Of a DNA stretch of 26,709 nt, positions 1 through 8,021 are shown piece by piece. Location of the stretch: assembly GCA_041399085.1 (NCBI GenBank), contig JAWKTM010000088.1, forward strand, positions 1 through 26,709, given 5' to 3'. The notes below the pieces were generated by a model. It saw nothing but the letters and a program-made list of their open reading frames with translations. It ran no database searches and was not told the DNA's origin. The first letter of the stretch is position 1. The number at the start of each line of letters is the position of its first letter. Made by a program: the position numbers and the translations under genes. Source of the DNA: JAWKTM01 sp041399085 (GTDB lineage Bacteria; Planctomycetota; Planctomycetia; Pirellulales; Pirellulaceae).

Positions 1-3000
1 CAGGTGCAACGACGCGTCGCCATCAAAACGCCGCACGCACATCTCGTCTCCGATCCGGCCATTGCCGATGAATATTTGGCCGAGGCTCGCGCCGTGGGCG
101 CTCTCGATCATCCCAACATCGTTCCCGTTTATGATGTTGGCTCCGACGAATTCTGTCCCTTCTTCATCGTGATGAAGTATGTGGAAGGCGTCACGCTGGC
201 GACCCGCATGAAGCAAGGACGCCTGGGACTACTGAATACGATTTCGCTGATGGCGACCGTGGCCGACGCCGTCCATTATGGTCATATGGCCAATGTGATC
301 CACCGCGATCTCAAGCCCGGCAATATCCTCGTGGATGAGCAAGGATTGCCATTCGTCGTCGACTTTGGACTAGCCCTAAAAGACGACAGCCTTGATTCTT
401 CGCCGCGGTACGTTGGAACTCCAGCCTATTCCAGTCCCGAGCAGGCCCGCGGCGAAGGTCACCGCGTGGATGGTCGCTCGGACATCTTCAGTTTGGGTGT
501 GATCTTGTATGAGCTGATCGTGGGGCGTCGACCATTTCGCGGCGCCTCGCGTTCCGGCGTGCTTCATCGCGTTATTACCCACGAGCCACGCCCGCCACGG
601 CAAATCGACGACACCATCCCAGCCGAACTGGAACGCATCTGCCTTAAAGCGCTCGCCAAGCGAGCCACGGAGCGATATACGACCGCCAAGGATTTTGCCG
701 ACGACCTGCGAGCCTTGCTGGCCCGACTTCACGGTGGCGGTCCCTCCCAGTCCGAGGCAGATTCCGTCGGTCCGGGACTATCGGCGGAGTCCGGAGTTAC
801 CGGCCGCTCGCTGGACTCGACCACGCCTAGGAACGCGCCGTCCTCCACCTACTTGCCCAATGCCTCTCATAATGCTCTGCGCGTCGTTCCCAAAGGATTG
901 CGAGCATTTGAACCCAATGACGCCGACTTCTTTTTGGATTTACTACCGGGTCCACGCGGACGGGAAGGATTGCCCGAAAGTATTCGCTTTTGGAAAAGCA
1001 GAATTGACGAATGCGACCGCGGCAAAACGTTTTCCGTGGGTATGTTATATGGCCCCAGCGGCTGTGGAAAGTCCTCGCTGGTACGCGCGGGGATCATACC
1101 GCGACTCAATAGTGACATTACCACGATTTACGTGGAAGCCACGAAACGTGACACCGAATCTCGCCTACTTCAGCGACTGAGGTCTCATAGTTTGGAGATC
1201 CCCGCCGATTACGGTCTCGCTCGCGCATTAGCCTATATTCGCCAGGGTGGTGGCTTGGACAACGAGTGCAAGCTGCTATTGGTAATCGATCAATTCGAAC
1301 AGTGGCTCCATTCCCATGGCGATCGGGAAGGTTCCGAATTGGCCGAGGCTTTGCGGCAAACAGACGGTGGTCGAGTCCAATGTTTGCTACTGGTCCGCGA
1401 TGACTACTGGATGGCGGCGACTCGATTCATGCGAGAACTGGAAGTTCGCATGTTGGATGGCCAAAATGCCAACGCCGTGGATCTGTTTCGCGCCAAACAT
1501 GCCAAACGCGTGCTTGCCGCGTTTGGCCGCGCGAATGAAGATTTGCCATTGGACCCCCGCCAGATGACGTTCGAACAACAGCGATTTATCGACTTGGCCG
1601 TCGATCAATTGTCCACGGCGGGACGAGTCGTTTGTATCCATTTGGCGATATTCAGCGAAATGGTGAAAGGGAAACCTTGGACTCCGGCCACCCTGCGGCA
1701 CTTGGGCGGAGCTCATGGGGTCGGCGCCGCGTTCTTGGAACAAACGTTCGAGGGAGGCGACGCGACTCCCAATCACCGTCTCCACCAGAGCGCGGCGAGG
1801 CGTGTCCTAGCCGCGCTGTTGCCCGAAGCCGGCAGCGATATCCGAGGGCGTCGTCGTTCCTATCGGGAGCTGCAATCTGCTTCCGGTTATGCAACTGCCT
1901 CGCGGTTCGAGGAACTTCTAAGACTGTTAGACAATGAGCTGCGCCTCATTACTCCCGCGGACCCACCGGAACTTTTGGAATCGGCCTCCAAGATTGAGAA
2001 GCAAGCATATTATCAACTCACCCATGATTTCCTCGTGCCGTCCTTGCGCGACTGGCTCGAGCGCAAACAGAAGGAGACTCCCCGAGGCCGAGCTGAATTG
2101 CGACTAGCTGACCTGGCAAAAATCTGGAACGCGAAACCCGAGGCTCGTCACTTACCCAGCACCTGGGAATACCTCGCCATCCGCCGACACACCAAGACGG
2201 CATTTTGGAGCGAAGGTGAAGCACGCATGATGCGAGCGGCCGACCATCGGTTGTTAAAACGCTGGTCGCTGATTTCATTCTCGGTTATAGCTCTCATCCT
2301 AATAGCATGGAGCGGAAAAGCTTCGCTGGAGCATCGCGAACGGACTCGACATGGCCAAGCGTTGGTGGACCGACTGGTCGACGCACAAGTGACGGAAACC
2401 CCAGAGATCATCAACGCCATGCGGCCATTCTGGTCGATCGTCGAACCTAGGGTGCGCTCCGTATTTGAGACCGAGCCGCCAACAAGTTCGGCTCGGCTGC
2501 ACGCCAGCCTCGCATTGGCGGGCGATGACGAAGAACAAATCAACTTCCTTCGACAGCGCGCTCTCTCCGCCACACCAGCCGAGCTGACTGTTATTCGCCA
2601 GACACTCACTCCCTATAAGCATGCGTTAACCGAGTCGCTATGGGAACTGGTATCCAGCGCCGATGCCGACCATAACGAACGATTACGTGCTGCGAGCTTG
2701 TTGGCCGAATTCGACACCAAGAGTGATCGCTGGGACGCACACGCACATAATGTGGCCACACTATTAGTCTCACAGAATGTGCTGGTGGCGCCCGATTGGA
2801 CGGAGACCCTGCGTCCCATTCGACACAAACTGGTAGAACCTTGCGCGGAACTGTGCCGACCGGCGGGCGACACGGACCTGACCGAAGATCAACGACTCAA
2901 TGCAGCGCACGCCGTTGCCATATTCGGTGGCGACGACGGCCAGTTGCTAAGCGAGCTTGTATTGGAAGCTGACGCCCGCATTTTCCGGCCTTGTTGCCGC

Positions 3001-3192
3001 GGTTGCGCGAACATCGCAATGTGGCAATCCAACGTATGCGAGATGAGTTACGGCAAGAAGCGCATCCCCAGTGGCCTCCATTACCCGGATCTTCCACCAC
3101 CTTGCCGATACCAGCAGATGCACAAAGACAGATCGAGGCATCCAGCGGCAAGGCATTTGAGAGTTTTGTTTATTGCCAAACTCTGCCTTTAA
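1..3192 (+). CDS. Ser/Thr protein kinase fused to nSTAND-type P-loop NTPase, membrane anchored (5'-partial, first segment)
   Basis: Numbering is from the GTG at 4, although base 1 is in frame and the true start is upstream. The kinase domain covers about residues 1-240: VAIK lysine at 8, catalytic HRDLKPGN at 100-107 (D102, K104, N107), DFG at 120-122, SPEQ in place of APE, and a DIFSLG helix F motif. All visible catalytic residues are present, so the kinase should be active apart from its missing N-lobe tip. After a low-complexity linker, a STAND-type NTPase follows (about 295-720), with Walker A GPSGCGKSS at 350-358 and Walker B LLLVIDQFE (D429, E432). A hydrophobic segment at about 756-774 (SLISFSVIALILIAW) predicts a single membrane span, putting the kinase in the cytoplasm. 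The last ~70 residues before the stop at 3190 are out-of-frame readthrough after the break near 2982. The likely role is a membrane signalling switch; the input and substrate are unknown. Confidence 0.85.
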   Translation, partial: QVQRRVAIKTPHAHLVSDPAIADEYLAEARAVGALDHPNIVPVYDVGSDEFCPFFIVMKYVEGVTLATRMKQGRLGLLNTISLMATVADAVHYGHMANVIHRDLKPGNILVDEQGLPFVVDFGLALKDDSLDSSPRYVGTPAYSSPEQARGEGHRVDGRSDIFSLGVILYELIVGRRPFRGASRSGVLHRVITHEPRPPRQIDDTIPAELERICLKALAKRATERYTTAKDFADDLRALLARLHGGGPSQSEADSVGPGLSAESGVTGRSLDSTTPRNAPSSTYLPNASHNALRVVPKGLRAFEPNDADFFLDLLPGPRGREGLPESIRFWKSRIDECDRGKTFSVGMLYGPSGCGKSSLVRAGIIPRLNSDITTIYVEATKRDTESRLLQRLRSHSLEIPADYGLARALAYIRQGGGLDNECKLLLVIDQFEQWLHSHGDREGSELAEALRQTDGGRVQCLLLVRDDYWMAATRFMRELEVRMLDGQNANAVDLFRAKHAKRVLAAFGRANEDLPLDPRQMTFEQQRFIDLAVDQLSTAGRVVCIHLAIFSEMVKGKPWTPATLRHLGGAHGVGAAFLEQTFEGGDATPNHRLHQSAARRVLAALLPEAGSDIRGRRRSYRELQSASGYATASRFEELLRLLDNELRLITPADPPELLESASKIEKQAYYQLTHDFLVPSLRDWLERKQKETPRGRAELRLADLAKIWNAKPEARHLPSTWEYLAIRRHTKTAFWSEGEARMMRAADHRLLKRWSLISFSVIALILIAWSGKASLEHRERTRHGQALVDRLVDAQVTETPEIINAMRPFWSIVEPRVRSVFETEPPTSSARLHASLALAGDDEEQINFLRQRALSATPAELTVIRQTLTPYKHALTESLWELVSSADADHNERLRAASLLAEFDTKSDRWDAHAHNVATLLVSQNVLVAPDWTETLRPIRHKLVEPCAELCRPAGDTDLTEDQRLNAAHAVAIFGGDDGQLLSELVLEADARIFRPCCRGCANIAMWQSNVCEMSYGKKRIPSGLHYPDLPPPCRYQQMHKDRSRHPAARHLRVLFIAKLCL
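2981..2984 (+). other. Frameshift site 1 (T run, one base short)
   Basis: Four T residues follow an A. Adding one T gives ATT-TTT-CCG-GCC and joins the upstream ...EADARI reading to FPALLPRLREHR in frame 3. Upstream protein sense continues to this point and downstream sense starts exactly here. The run is short for a homopolymer sequencing error. Confidence 0.6.
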
Positions 3193-3887
3193 CTGAATTC
3201 GAGCGATTGGCGGCCACGCTGGCAACTGTCGGATATCGGCCTATCTGCGTTCGCCCGTATCTTTCAGGGACGCAGCAGCGAGTCGCCGCCGTGTGGGAGC
3301 GTGACGGCGGCGAGTTTCGATTCCGCGCGGGGATGTCTGCTGAAGACGCGAGCGAGATGGATCGCATCTTGCACGAGCAAGGTTGGCTGATCGCGGATGT
3401 GGCCAGCTATGAAGCCGTTGATGACGCGTCGCCCCAGTTTGCATTGTTGTGGATGCGATCCGAGTCGCTTTTCCCAGTGGATGACGCCACTCTGTATCTC
3501 CAGATCTCTGAAGATTCCCACGCGGATTATTGGCAACCGCTAAATGAACGAGGTTTCGTTCCGCGAACGAATCTAAAGCTGAATGACGTCGAGACACGTC
3601 AACCTTTCTATACCTCGGTTCGATGGAAACTAAGGTCACATCCCACTTATGTTGATGCTTGGGACGACTTTCTCCAGGACTATGAAACCAAATGCGGTTC
3701 ACACCGCACACAGATTGATGTTCGACTGGGCCCCGAACGAGAGGAGAGTGGAACAGCATCCTTTGGTGGATGTTGGTGGAACGGCACAATGTATGAGTCG
3801 CGTGCAGTTCCACCGACTTCATTGGACGAACATTCGATTCGTTGTCGCGAAGTACGCGGCCGAAGGATTCCGGCCGATCTCGATTAG
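2982..3887 (+). CDS. Middle segment of the kinase/nSTAND/FGE gene (frame 3; tandem 'GYRP' repeat domain)
   Basis: This stretch is open in a different frame from the segments on both sides. It lacks a convincing start or ribosome binding site of its own; TTG at 2991 is the first start-like codon. It begins with HEAT-like helical sequence continuing the nSTAND gene, then carries two or three copies of a repeat with the pattern GYRPxxxRPY...QRVAAVWERDGG and GWLIADVASY...PQFALLWMR. This resembles the bacterial tandem repeat domain known from polyglycine-hydrolase-like and planctomycete kinase proteins; that assignment is from memory of the family, not a search. Coding sense is lost after about 3851, and the frame ends at a TAG (3885-3887). 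It is best read as an internal part of one interrupted gene rather than as an independent protein. Confidence 0.6.
   Translation, partial: FPALLPRLREHRNVAIQRMRDELRQEAHPQWPPLPGSSTTLPIPADAQRQIEASSGKAFESFVYCQTLPLTEFERLAATLATVGYRPICVRPYLSGTQQRVAAVWERDGGEFRFRAGMSAEDASEMDRILHEQGWLIADVASYEAVDDASPQFALLWMRSESLFPVDDATLYLQISEDSHADYWQPLNERGFVPRTNLKLNDVETRQPFYTSVRWKLRSHPTYVDAWDDFLQDYETKCGSHRTQIDVRLGPEREESGTASFGGCWWNGTMYESRAVPPTSLDEHSIRCREVRGRRIPADLD
3850..3855 (+). other. Frameshift site 2 (one extra base)
   Basis: Frame 3 reads RCRE up to 3851, and frame 1 resumes with AAEGFRP from 3856, leaving four bases (GTAC) where three fit. Removing one restores continuity. The direction is opposite to that of site 1, so the net frame is restored. 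Confidence 0.5.
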
Positions 3888-5271
3888 CGTCGCTGGCGTC
3901 GGGGCGGATCGTATGTTGCAGGCCACCAGCGTCTGGCTACGCCCTCGAATTTCGCTGGAACAGGAAGACCTGTTAGCTAGTCGGCAAGCCAACGCGGCGC
4001 TATTATTAGTCCTCCTAGGACATTCGGACGAAGTTTGGCCGCTACTGTCGAGGTCGGCACGTCCTCAACTTCGCACCTACCTGATCCGCCGCTTTTCCAC
4101 ACATGCGGCTCCTCCAGAAATCCTATTTAAACGCCTAAGCGAGATTTCACACAATTCCGCTCATCGCGGCGAGCCCCAGGCGCTACTGGTAGGCTTGGCG
4201 CGATATCACCATTCGGACCTTCGCGCAACAATCGTGAAGGATGTGCTCTCCCTCGCCTCAAAGCTTCATCGCACGCATCCCGACTCGGGAGTTCACGGGG
4301 CGTGCGAGTATCTGCTGCGCGAATGGGACCGGCCGGATTTGTTGGTTGCGAGCGATGATCTGGCACTCAGTCACGGGGAGGACGATTTGCCGAACTCTTC
4401 CTCGTCGAGTCACGATCCATTAAGTTTGAGAGAGTGGTACGTGGCGCCGTCCGGACAGACGATGGTCATTATTGCCGGCCCAGCCGACTATCTACGGGGT
4501 TCGCCCGGCAATGAACCGGGACGAAATCATCATCACGAACTACAGCAGGAGTTTCGCATCCGCGGAACGTTTGCAATCGCCGCGCACGAGGTTACCATCG
4601 AGCAGTTCTTGCAGTTTCATCCCGCTTTCACGTATTCAGACGATTACAGTTCCGGCCCGGATAGCCCTGTACAAGAAGTCGATTGGTATGATGCGGCACG
4701 CTATTGTCGGTGGCTTAGCGAACAAGAGGGCGTGGAGGAGTCGGAAATGTGTTTTCCGCCTCGGGAACAAATAAGTCCCGGCATGCGATTACCCAAGGAT
4801 TATTTGGAACGGACCGGATACCGTCTGCCCACGGATGTGGAGTGGGAGTACGCTTGCCGAGCTGGAACGAGTTCGCCTCGGTACTATGGATGGGCGCCGG
4901 AGTTGTTGTCCGATTACGCGTGGACCTCCGCGAATGCAAACTATCATGCGTGGCCAACCATATCGAAAATCCCCAATGACTGGGGACTGTTTGGCATGCT
5001 GGGAAACGCCATGGAGTGGAATGCCACGCCGGCCGAATGGAAGCCACCATTTTCCATCGCTTTATCGTCCGCCGCGGACAGTGTGACCATGAATCCCATC
5101 GAGCGTTCGACCAACATGATTTGTCGCGGTGGCGCGTTTCTCTTTCAACCGCGCGACGCTCGATCGGCTCATCGCGACGATCACGCCGCCGCTTCTCGCC
5201 GACCATATCTGGGATTTCGCATCGCTCGAACAATTCGACTGACGGAACCGTCCGCTTCCTCGGAAGACTAA
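3856..5271 (+). CDS. C-terminal segment: repeat domain plus FGE/SUMF1-like domain lacking the catalytic cysteines
   Basis: The frame is open from 3649, but matching protein sequence resumes only at about 3856 (AAEGFRPISISV). A helical region follows (about 3960-4350), then an FGE-type fold from about 4462 to 5250. Family landmarks are DWYDAARYCRWLSEQEG, GYRLPTDVEWEYACRAGT, GLFGMLGNAMEW, CRGGAF and the terminal GFRIAR. In true formylglycine-generating enzymes, two cysteines follow the RGGS/KGGS motif. Here the stretch reads RGGAFLFQPRDARSAHRDD with none, so sulfatase-cysteine oxidation is not expected. The domain is more likely a binding or structural module, as in many kinase-linked FGE-like domains. 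The stop TAA (5269-5271) overlaps the TAG of the convergent comB gene. The segment has no obvious independent start, although the open frame could express a separate protein if an internal start were used. Confidence 0.7.
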   Translation, partial: AAEGFRPISISVAGVGADRMLQATSVWLRPRISLEQEDLLASRQANAALLLVLLGHSDEVWPLLSRSARPQLRTYLIRRFSTHAAPPEILFKRLSEISHNSAHRGEPQALLVGLARYHHSDLRATIVKDVLSLASKLHRTHPDSGVHGACEYLLREWDRPDLLVASDDLALSHGEDDLPNSSSSSHDPLSLREWYVAPSGQTMVIIAGPADYLRGSPGNEPGRNHHHELQQEFRIRGTFAIAAHEVTIEQFLQFHPAFTYSDDYSSGPDSPVQEVDWYDAARYCRWLSEQEGVEESEMCFPPREQISPGMRLPKDYLERTGYRLPTDVEWEYACRAGTSSPRYYGWAPELLSDYAWTSANANYHAWPTISKIPNDWGLFGMLGNAMEWNATPAEWKPPFSIALSSAADSVTMNPIERSTNMICRGGAFLFQPRDARSAHRDDHAAASRRPYLGFRIARTIRLTEPSASSED

Positions 5272-6008
5272 CTTTTTCGTATCTCCCAAGCATGCAAATT
5301 CAAGTGGGGAGCACACGAGAATTTGTCAACCTGTGATGCTAGGGTGATATCATCTTGCATACCAAGCGAGGTGAGATTTCGCCCCCCGTGGCTAAGTCGC
5401 AACGAGTTTTCAACCTGCTCGCGAGTGATGTTCGGTACGCGGCAGCGCCAAAACTCAAACGCCAGTTGAGCGGAATCATTCCAGCGACTTGGAGCAAAGC
5501 GGTCTCCCTGCATATTTGATAACCGATGAACTGCGGCGCCCGCGAAGAGTACATCCTCGCTCGTTATCTGGCCATTGGTTCCCGCACACAGCAAATGTAC
5601 ATTGTCAAAGGCTCGCACCGCTTCACATACCGCCGAGAGATTCACGAAACTGCCGATAAACACCGCGGCGGCGGCACGGCAGCGCATCAGGGCCCGCGTG
5701 CCATTTGTCGTGGTGAAGACCAGGGTGCGGCCGTTAATTAGCTCATGACGGTACTCGGCGGGTGAGTTGCCGAAATGGAACCCTGGAATGGGACATCCAC
5801 CACGCTCTCCCCCCAACACAGCCTGTGGGTGTTCGGAAGCCACACGGCGAGCCTCGTCCACTTCAAGACAAGGAATGACACGCTTGGCGCCATGCTCTAG
5901 CGCCGTTGTAATAGTGGTCGTCGCTCGCAACACATCAGTGACGACAACGACGCCATCCTTCAATGCCATTGGCTCGACTAAGTCCGGCAACAGGTGAACG
6001 CGCAACAT
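5268..6008 (-). CDS. comB: 2-phosphosulfolactate phosphatase family protein (ComB-like)
   Basis: ComB hydrolyses 2-phosphosulfolactate to sulfolactate in the coenzyme M route of methanogens. Bacterial homologues are common, and their substrate in organisms without coenzyme M is less clear. The start MLRVHLLP at 6008 gives 246 residues, near the family length. Family features are VTDVLRATTTITTALEHGA near the N terminus, LGGERGG...GFHFGNSPAEY, VFTTTNGTRAL, and the CAGTNGQITSEDVLFAGA stretch. No signal peptide is seen, so it is cytosolic. The ATG shares one base with the TGA of the upstream Uma2 gene (TGATG at 6010-6006), which points to translational coupling. The longer open frame to 6056 lies inside the Uma2 gene and is not favoured. 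The 3' end overlaps the convergent kinase-gene stop by four bases. Confidence 0.88.
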   Translation of the reverse strand: MLRVHLLPDLVEPMALKDGVVVVTDVLRATTTITTALEHGAKRVIPCLEVDEARRVASEHPQAVLGGERGGCPIPGFHFGNSPAEYRHELINGRTLVFTTTNGTRALMRCRAAAAVFIGSFVNLSAVCEAVRAFDNVHLLCAGTNGQITSEDVLFAGAAVHRLSNMQGDRFAPSRWNDSAQLAFEFWRCRVPNITREQVENSLRLSHGGRNLTSLGMQDDITLASQVDKFSCAPHLNLHAWEIRKS

Positions 6009-6643
6009 CAAATCGTCCACTGTTGCGATCCCTCCTGACTGTGAATCACGATACAAGGCCGGTCTCCATCAACTTGTTCCACTGCGACATCGGATTGGAG
6101 CTTGAAGGATAGAGGAACCACCTCGCTCATGAGGGATATCGGATCCATCGCTGTCGACTCTCCGGCCAGGACCAAGTGAGTTCCTTCCAAACGATACAAA
6201 CGCAGACGCCAGGGATCGCGCTCGACGACCAGCAACTCGCGCGTGCCAATCTCACCGTAGAAAGGCAACTTCTCGAACGTCCGATCACCTTCGCTCACGA
6301 TTTCGATCGCCAGATCGGGGCCGCCCAACCAATGCGTACCGCGGTTCTCAGACTTCGTATGCTTGAGAAATACCGCCACATCGGGACAGCGAAAATTTCG
6401 TTGCCAATCGCTTCGCCTGTTACTCACGTTGATGCCCGGCAACACGACGCCAAGTCGCTGCCATTTCACAACGATGGTCAATATCGTGGTAAACTCGGCC
6501 ACAAGCTGTTGGTGTTCGTCATTTGGCATCGGGGCCATGTTATAAACTCCCTCCCATACTTCATCGAATCGATCCGAACCGTCTGCCTGACGTTCGGCAA
6601 TCAGCCGTTGCTCCAGATCAGGGTCGTGTATCACGGCGACCAT
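6008..6643 (-). CDS. Uma2 family (DUF820) PD-(D/E)XK nuclease-like protein
   Basis: A 211-residue protein starting MVAVIHDPDLEQR. This ATG at 6643 is preceded by TTGAGGAGTTTTGTCCG, a strong Shine-Dalgarno at good distance, so the open frame further upstream (to 6823) is not used. The Uma2 fold is indicated by CPDVAVF (D88), GGPDLAIEIVSEGD (D110, E114), FEKLPFYGEIGTRELLVVERD (K125) and the following RLRLYRLEG strand. The acidic residues and lysine match the PD-(D/E)XK arrangement. Uma2 genes are greatly expanded in planctomycetes and cyanobacteria, and their biological role is largely unknown. It is first in a two-gene unit with comB (TGATG overlap). A link between the two functions is not evident; the overlap may reflect shared expression only. 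Confidence 0.85.
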   Translation of the reverse strand: MVAVIHDPDLEQRLIAERQADGSDRFDEVWEGVYNMAPMPNDEHQQLVAEFTTILTIVVKWQRLGVVLPGINVSNRRSDWQRNFRCPDVAVFLKHTKSENRGTHWLGGPDLAIEIVSEGDRTFEKLPFYGEIGTRELLVVERDPWRLRLYRLEGTHLVLAGESTAMDPISLMSEVVPLSFKLQSDVAVEQVDGDRPCIVIHSQEGSQQWTI

Positions 6644-6758
6644 CGGACAAAACTCCTCAAGCGTTGAAGGGGGGTGACGCCAAGCCATCCTTGACTCGCG
6701 CCGGTACGACGAATTCGTCCGCTTCATCTTCGCATTGACGCCGGCGCGAGGCAAGCGC

Positions 6759-6780
6759 TCGCTCGCAGCTTCGCGAGCGA
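6759..6780. promoter_or_regulatory. Perfect 8-bp hairpin in the Uma2/hydrolase divergent gap
   Basis: TCGCTCGC and GCGAGCGA pair perfectly around a six-base loop (AGCTTC). It lies in the 270-base gap between the divergent starts at 6643 and 6914, and has no T run. It could be an operator or RNA structure. No clear -35/-10 pair was seen elsewhere in the gap. Confidence 0.35.
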
Positions 6781-6913
6781 CAGTTCCCGCCATTTTGCCA
6801 AATGTCGTAGACAACCGTTGCACTTGCTAGTCAGGACGGTTACGGTCAAAGCACCGTCGATCGCCCCCGATCGCTGACCGACCGCTAAGTATGCTCTCAT
6901 CGAGGCGCAAGCC

Positions 6914-7804
6914 ATGCTGCGATTTCCTGCCCTCTCGTTGCTGATGCTCGCCACAACCGCTTCCGCGATATTTGGCGACGAACCCGACCGTGAGAAACTT
7001 ACGCTCCACATGCGTTCGCAAGTTGAAAAGCCCGCGAAGAGTGGCGAGTGGCTCACGATAGAAAGGGAAACAACGTGGGATGCACGAGCGACGGCCATCG
7101 TCATTTGTGATATGTGGGACGACCACTACTGTCGGGCGTCGGCACGGCGAGTTGCCGAGATGGCGCCGAGAATGAATCGAGTAATCGCCGCGGCTCGGCA
7201 ACGGGGTGTCTTAATCATCCATTGTCCCAGCGGTTGCCTCGATAAGTATGAGGACACGCCACAGCGCCGACTGGCCCGACAAGCGCCACCCGTGCAAACG
7301 ACGGTCCCTTTGGCCGGTTGGTGTTATCTCGACTCGAAACACGAACCGCCGTTGCCGATCACCGACAGCGAACCCTGCGACGATGCGGCGCCGCGCGAGC
7401 GAGTGCGGTTCTACACGCGGCAACACGAGGCCATTGAAATCGCGGACGGGGACGCGATCACCGATAACGCGGAAGCCTTCTATTTGATGAAACAGCGAGG
7501 AATTACCAACGTCATTGTTATGGGCGTGCATACCAATATGTGTGTGTTAGGGCGTCCATTTGGCATTCGCCAGATGACGTATCAAGGCCAAAACGTAACG
7601 CTGATGCGAGACATGACTGACTCGATGTACAACCCGCGTCAGCCGCCACATGTCGGTCATTTTGAAGGCAACGACCTTGTAATTGCTCATGTCGAGCGGC
7701 ACTGGTGCCCGACCATCACGAGTGTCGATTTTCTAGGAGGCAAACCGTTTCGTTTCGCGGAAGACGATCGCGCGCCGCAGGCCAAACACAAAATCGGTGA
7801 ATAG
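6914..7804 (+). CDS. Exported isochorismatase-family cysteine hydrolase
   Basis: A 296-residue protein. Residues 1-18 (MLRFPALSLLMLATTASA) form a Sec signal peptide, so it should act outside the cytoplasm, which is unusual for a family best known from cytosolic nicotinamidases and isochorismatases. The core strand AIVICDMWDD supplies the catalytic aspartate (D66), and GVHTNMCVLGRPFG supplies the nucleophile C210. The usual lysine of the triad is not obvious; the matching stretch reads RFYTRQHEAIEI, perhaps with arginine in its place. The long insert HCPSGCLDKYEDTPQRR is typical of planctomycete members. Upstream CGAGGCGCAAGCC is a weak ribosome site. The substrate cannot be named from sequence. 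The next gene starts 217 bases downstream on the same strand and is also exported, so joint action on an extracytoplasmic compound is possible but speculative. Confidence 0.85.
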   Translation: MLRFPALSLLMLATTASAIFGDEPDREKLTLHMRSQVEKPAKSGEWLTIERETTWDARATAIVICDMWDDHYCRASARRVAEMAPRMNRVIAAARQRGVLIIHCPSGCLDKYEDTPQRRLARQAPPVQTTVPLAGWCYLDSKHEPPLPITDSEPCDDAAPRERVRFYTRQHEAIEIADGDAITDNAEAFYLMKQRGITNVIVMGVHTNMCVLGRPFGIRQMTYQGQNVTLMRDMTDSMYNPRQPPHVGHFEGNDLVIAHVERHWCPTITSVDFLGGKPFRFAEDDRAPQAKHKIGE

Positions 7805-8021
7805 CCGCCGCCGATTCGGCTGGAGAGGGCGAACGGCGTTCAAGGTCATTGTTGCAGGCCGTTGCTTCCCAGCACTGCGCTCGCCGCTCGGGGTCGACAG
7901 TCCAACACGCGTGAACTCCGCCCCGTGTTTGCTTACACTAGGAGCGTTCGGCAAGACTTGCTGGGCGTTTCGTTCCAACCTCCCCTGCCCTGCCCCGACT
8001 TTCCTTCCGGAGTTGTCGCCA

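Larger units (their letters stand above)
1..5271 (+). pseudogene. Frameshifted giant gene: Ser/Thr kinase - nSTAND NTPase - TM - tandem repeat domain - FGE-like domain (5' end outside window)
   Basis: One ancestral reading frame is inferred across three pieces. The first runs in frame 1 to about 2982, the second in frame 3 from about 2982 to 3851, and the third in frame 1 again from about 3856 to the stop at 5269-5271. The joins are supported by protein continuity: ...LVLEADARI + FPALLPRLREHR... at the first break and ...EHSIRCRE + AAEGFRPISISV at the second. The first needs one base added (a T run of four would be five). The second needs one base removed between 3850 and 3855. The two shifts compensate, so the C-terminal domain returns to the original frame. 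Without correction, translation stops at 3190-3192. The gene starts before base 1, since the kinase begins at its VAIK strand without the glycine loop. It could be a decayed gene, an assembly indel pair, or a split functional gene; I cannot tell these apart from the sequence. Confidence 0.75.

Noticed and set aside
6644..6823. Longer start of the Uma2 gene
   Set aside because: A strong ribosome site precedes the ATG at 6643, and family similarity begins there.
7797..8021. Longer start of the PVC-type protein
   Set aside because: The ATG at 8022 has a ribosome site and begins a signal peptide; the extra 75 residues would bury it.
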